Below, in pieces: positions 59,916 through 64,000 of a DNA stretch of 64,000 nt (positions are counted from its first letter, which is position 1; every line of letters begins with the position of its first letter). The notes under the pieces are model-generated. The model did no database searches. It worked only from the letters and a program-made list of their open reading frames with translations, and was not told the DNA's origin. The position numbers and the translations under genes are program-made. Source of the stretch: Patiria pectinifera (Eukaryota > Echinodermata > Asteroidea > Valvatida > Asterinidae); the NCBI GenBank assembly GCA_029964075.1, contig CM057150.1, forward strand, positions 2,604,001 to 2,668,000, in the 5' to 3' direction.

Positions 59916-61194
59916 TAGTTCATCAAGCCAAGGTCAAAGTGGCTAGGAGAGCCGCATACTTAAGTTTCTTCGTGGACAAAAGAGTGCACATGTGCACGTC
60001 AGTAGCGAGCAGACCCACTGTACATTGTACACAATAGCCTGTCGAGTACCTATTTGAAAACTAATACCAGTTGTGTTTTCTCACTGACCTTAACTCGACA
60101 GGTCCCTTATTCTATCATAACTTTTGTAAATACAACACATCATGTTGCATACTGTCCGCAAAGCGCCCTCTCGCGGCCAACTTTACTTTTACTCTTTTAC
60201 GGACAGCGCCCCCGCCAAGGTTGCGCGCTGCGTTCAAAAGTTAATAGAAATTTCAGCGAGTTTTACATACCGCGCTTTGTTAAACTAAATAGCGCGAATT
60301 ACGGACGTGGTCCTGTAATTTCCCTGAAGGGCAGAGCTGAGGTTACAGGTTGATTTCGATCCAACTCTGCGTTGCGACAACACTAGCAATTCGACGGCAC
60401 TGCACTCTCAAGTGTTACAATTGTTGGGTGTGGTTCCCGATCAGCGACACCAGCCGGCACTGCCCATCCCTGGAAATTGCCCCTGTGTCGAGCGTTGTTT
60501 CGGCGTCGATATTTTGGCATGAACGTAGATCAGCCAAATTAGTGGTGAGTGAAGTGATACTTGATGACATTCAAAATCAGTATCTTTTATTTGTATTGTT
60601 ATGCCACAATCTGAAAATCTTCTTGCGTGCTCTCTGTACCTTTAGATTTAATAAGGCCGTTTTAAAATCTGACACCGCGATGTGCTCCATTTTAATAGCA
60701 ATGGTAATCGTGACGTAATAAAAAGCTTGGCAAAATAATACTTGTCAATTTACATCAAATTGTGTCGAGACATTTGTTCACTGATTCACTGATCGTGGTG
60801 GCGATGACGGATTGGGTTTTTTGTTTTTATTGTAAATAATCATTTAATTTAATTTTCGGCCTGGCTTCGGAAAAGGAAAAGGAAAATGTTCACAATGTGA
60901 ATTTTCCTACATATGTTTTTTTTTATTTACGAAAATATTTCAATGTCCCTTTTGCAAAACGAGAACGCTCAACTATTAATGTTTGCTAATATTTATGTTC
61001 AAATTTAGTATTTGAAATGGACTCTCCCATTTTTCCAGGAAATATTGGCTCTGTTCAAACATATACAGCACACACTCAGAAATATATTCTGCATTATCAT
61101 AGGTAATATGCCATTGCGGAAGCAAGAATTTCTTCTTCTTGCATTTTAACTGTTCTTGCTAAATAGGCAACACTTGCTGATTGATATTGTAACG

Positions 61195-61760
61195 TGACAG
61201 AGGGCGCTTTTGCGTGGAGCGCGCTGTGGCTAAAATTAGCGCATATACTTTTAGTGCATAGCAGTGGGCTAGGCGCGCGCAGCGCTTAGGCTCCGCCTCG
61301 CGCGTTCGCCATTGGGCAGTGGGGTCACCGCTCGATGACGTGCAGCACGCGCGCGCGCGCAGGCGCATTATAGCGGCCGGGCCGGCTCGGTAGGCTATAT
61401 GGCGCGCAGAAGAGCGAAATCGGGGACCTGATTTCTGCCGGAAACGCCCGGCGCGGGGGCGTGTGTGTAAATTATACCTACCTCCTGGTACCTAGTGGTA
61501 GGTGGGGCGGTATTGTTGTGATTCCGGTTCCTCGAGTTGGTGCTTTGTTGCTGCGGTGTTGCTCAATATTTTCCCCTCTTTCTTCGTGGTTGTGTTGTGA
61601 TCTTGCTCCGCGAGTAGGGTGCGGGTGTGGTGGTGGGAATAACTGACCCGCACGGTCTGCGGCACGGACTGCCTGCGCGGACCCAGGCGGGAGTCAACAG
61701 GTGCATTGCCAATACTCTGCGCTGTGGATGACGTCGCGGGATGGTTGCCGGGTTGATTTG
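61195..61760. promoter_or_regulatory. CpG-rich block
   Basis: A sharp rise in GC and CpG content, including a CGCGCGCGCG run at 61350 and GCCGGGCCGGC, against AT-rich surroundings. It also has a small hairpin CCTACCTC / GGTAGGTGG at about 61478-61504. It could be an unmethylated promoter or a GC-rich repeat. No exon was established. Confidence 0.35.
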
Positions 61761-62715
61761 TTGTTCTGTGGTGCCCTTCGAACTTGGTGCGTAATCACTG
61801 ACCCCAGTAATATCATAGTTGCATTAGTCATTAGTTTAATGTAAACTCCTCACACTCCCTCTCCCTGGAACTGGATTATCGTGTTCTATCTATATTTAGC
61901 ATCACTTGTGTTCCTTGCACAGTGTGTAATTTCACAGCGCCCTGTTGATCTCTTCTCTGTTCAAATCTTGGATCGAAGTAGGCCTTTTGTGATCCCCCCA
62001 AGGAAAGTGTTTAAAAAAATTGTTATATTTCTGAATGAAACAGCGGTGTTCAGCTCTTGGTTACACATTTACTCTCCCTCATGTGAACGTAGCTAATCAA
62101 CGCCGCTAAGGGCCCAGTCAATGCAATCCAACTAAAACTGACCGCTTCCGGGCGCCGGTATATTTCCATCCCAACGACGGTATGCGTCACTCCACAATAT
62201 GTTGTGTTTGAAGAGATACTCCTTTTTGTAATTTAGATAAGAAACGGTAATTCCAAATTTGTTTGAATTATTAACTGAGACAATGCAGTGTTGTAGAGGC
62301 AAACACTTATTTAGCCCATGTACTCGAATGATCAGAAATATTAGTTCACAGCAATCCATTATTGCATATTATTATATTTCAGATCCCTGGATAGATTTGC
62401 ACCAGTAGAAATTTGACTAACATATTTGGTTATTCGCCACAATAATTGATTTCATTTAATCACCGAGATTATGTACATAGATTTCATTGTCTCCATATTT
62501 TTATAAAAATATCCAGTCTGTTTTAAAGTGAACAAATAATATCCAGTCTGTTTTAAATAAAACCATTCGCAGAGGAGACCAGAAATCTTGTTTCCACATC
62601 CGGTTTCAGTTTATTCAAATGTTCGGTAGTGGTTACCGCTCGATTGTGCGGAGAGTGGATGGAAGATCATATATTGTTGCTATCCACTTTAGGCCAAAAA
62701 CATAAAAAATAAGTC

Positions 62716-63033
62716 GGTCTCTGGTCAGCGCGCGCGTCGATTTTAATCATGCGCGTCGATCTTTTTTTTTTCCAAAATGTTCCGCGGTAGCTCCAACAGC
62801 GCCCTCTATTTCCGCACCTCCACAATTTGTTTTACCAAAGAGCACCAAGGAATGGAAAATTGCACCAAGGCAAATGATCGAAAGCACCAAGGCAAATTAT
62901 GGAGGACACCAATGTACATGAGGACACCAAAAAAGCAAAATAGTACCCCACCTTGTCTGTACAATCCAAGCTTGAAGAAAAAAAAAAGCCGCATCGCCGC
63001 GTCAATTCCGGAACTTTGGTCTGACCAGAGACC
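62716..63033. mobile_element. Element with perfect 13-bp inverted ends
   Basis: GGTCTCTGGTCAG at 62716-62728 and its exact inverse at 63021-63033 enclose 318 bp. The interior has four or five AGCACCAAGG-type repeats and CG-rich GCGCGCGTCGA motifs near the left end. Confidence 0.65.
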
Positions 63034-63185
63034 AAATATTTTTTGTTGGCCTTACTTCCACTTGCCCCAGCTACATACACGACACAGCTAGGCACCCACA
63101 TAATACCGTTGAGATAAACCGTTGAGATGCAACTGTATGATAAGTGCATTCACGCATGTGGTCACGTGCATGAACCATATCGTCG

Positions 63186-63450
63186 GTGTTTTCACGAAGT
63201 GGCGAATCCATGGAAAATCAGATTTTTTTGCAATTTCGGTTTTTGCGCTATTTTGACTTAACTTCGTGTCCTAAACATTTCTGCAAAGTTTTAAGACCGG
63301 ACAATGTTTAATTAATTAGTTACGCTAATTACATAAGTGGCGAATCCGTTGACCTCTGGAATTTGCGTTTTCACGAAGTGGCGAATCCCTGATTCGCCAC
63401 TTCGTGAAAACGCGACGCGCACACATTGCGTTTCCACGAAGTGGCGAATA
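63186..63450. repeat. Cluster of TTTTCACGAAGTGGCGAAT motifs with a perfect hairpin
   Basis: The motif occurs at about 63189, 63368 and 63427 on the plus strand, inverted at 63392, and partly at 63338. The copies at 63365-63387 and 63391-63413 form a perfect 23-bp inverted repeat with a three-base loop. The left and right copies may be ends of a 220-bp element. Confidence 0.8.
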
Positions 63451-63527
63451 ACCTTTATCTCAGGGCTGCGTTGTTGTTGTCACGTCGTCACGTATACAAA
63501 ACTATTTTGTTCTCACGGCTCATCATC

Positions 63528-63553
63528 ATGCGACGGGCTGTCCTGGTATGTCG
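63528..63553 (+). CDS. Possible first coding exon of a gene to the right
   Basis: ATG CGA CGG GCT GTC begins a short frame (MRRAVLVC) that ends at a strong donor, CG|GTAAGT. It lies 2 kb after a CpG-rich block. No downstream exon is visible before the window ends, so this is weak. Confidence 0.2.
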
Positions 63554-64000
63554 GTAAGTTTTGACCGTTTAGACGAGCTACATTGTTTGAGCTAAATTAT
63601 ATTTATGGTTGTATTGGACTTTTTAAACACATTGTGATACGTGGTTCTTATCATTCTTTGCAAAATTTGGTCATTTCACCGTTCTTTTCCCAGACCAAAT
63701 GAACGAAAAATACGCATGTCGGAAATACACGAATTCCGCATATGAATAGTGATTAATTGCATGCTGACATGAATCTGTCATGTTTACAGTAACATTCCTT
63801 TGTCCATGGTTAAGCCTACTTTACTTATGTGGGGAAAATAGTCCACCCCTTGATCATCTTGCGCCAGAAGTACCGTAGTTATGGTTATATAGTGCTTTTG
63901 AAGAAGTAAAAATGCTAGTGTAAAATACTGACCATGCTGACAGGCCTAGCCTAGGCCAGGGCAAGATTAGTACTTAGGGGGAAACAAGTACAACGTGGCC

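Larger units (their letters stand above)
53653..63527. other. Gene-poor, repeat-rich region right of gene D
   Basis: No gene body was recognised. Elements listed separately are at 54583-55310, 56775-57315, 58905-59020, 59719-59915, 62716-63033 and 63186-63450. A stretch at about 60340-60545 is moderately GC-rich and ends at a GTGAGT donor-like site, so an untranslated exon is conceivable. The remainder is AT-rich with short chance open frames. Confidence 0.55.

Noticed and set aside
60054..60718. Two open frames of about 100 and 120 codons
   Set aside because: No recognisable domain and no partner exons; they overlap AT-rich sequence and a low-complexity GCGCCCTCTCG patch.
61478..61640. GC-rich stretch with hairpin considered as a spliceosomal snRNA
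   Set aside because: The start resembles a U1 5' end only superficially; the Sm site and later stems do not fit.

Overview
This is a 64 kb piece of animal nuclear DNA. Genes are split into many short exons with GT-AG introns, and the spaces between them hold SINEs, LINE fragments and many small inverted-repeat elements. A cluster of MRP4-like ABC transporters, a RING-less B-box/NHL protein with a death domain, and the repeat types suggest a marine invertebrate deuterostome, perhaps an echinoderm. The lineage is an inference; nothing here names a species.

About 1-45.2 kb: three ABCC4/MRP4-like transporter genes. Gene A (minus strand, 200-2826) shows only exons 1-4 and runs off the left edge. 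Gene B (minus, 8186-25110) and gene C (plus, 27284-45191) are each complete with 27 coding exons, about 1410 and 1414 residues, and no frame break. Exon phases and almost all exon lengths match between B and C, and stretches of intron sequence still align. B and C stand head to head as an inverted duplication with about 2.2 kb between start codons. A and B are in the same direction and look closer to each other than to C. Each full gene encodes TMD1-NBD1-TMD2-NBD2 with no TMD0, as in MRP4-type exporters. TMD1 and NBD1 are joined by an unusually long acidic linker encoded by exon 9.

45.2-48.2 kb: the 3' flank of gene C, with the 3' end of a LINE, a dispersed repeat also found between B and C, and a 12-bp minisatellite.

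48.2-53.7 kb: gene D (minus), four coding exons and about 601 residues. The domain order is short N-terminus, death domain, B-box 2, coiled coil, NHL-like propeller. Each domain block sits in its own exon or exon pair and all splice phases agree. A death domain stands where a TRIM protein normally has its RING finger. This is the most unusual protein in the window.

53.7-64 kb: no convincing gene body. The stretch holds several inverted-repeat elements, a SINE copy, a CpG-rich block near 61.2-61.75 kb and, at 63528, a possible tiny first exon of a gene lying to the right.

The ABCC4 cluster probably supplies a set of related plasma-membrane exporters for organic anions, nucleotides or xenobiotics. 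Gene D is unrelated and probably acts in death-domain signalling. Paralogous introns act as empty-site controls, so several mobile-element insertions can be dated as before or after the B/C duplication.
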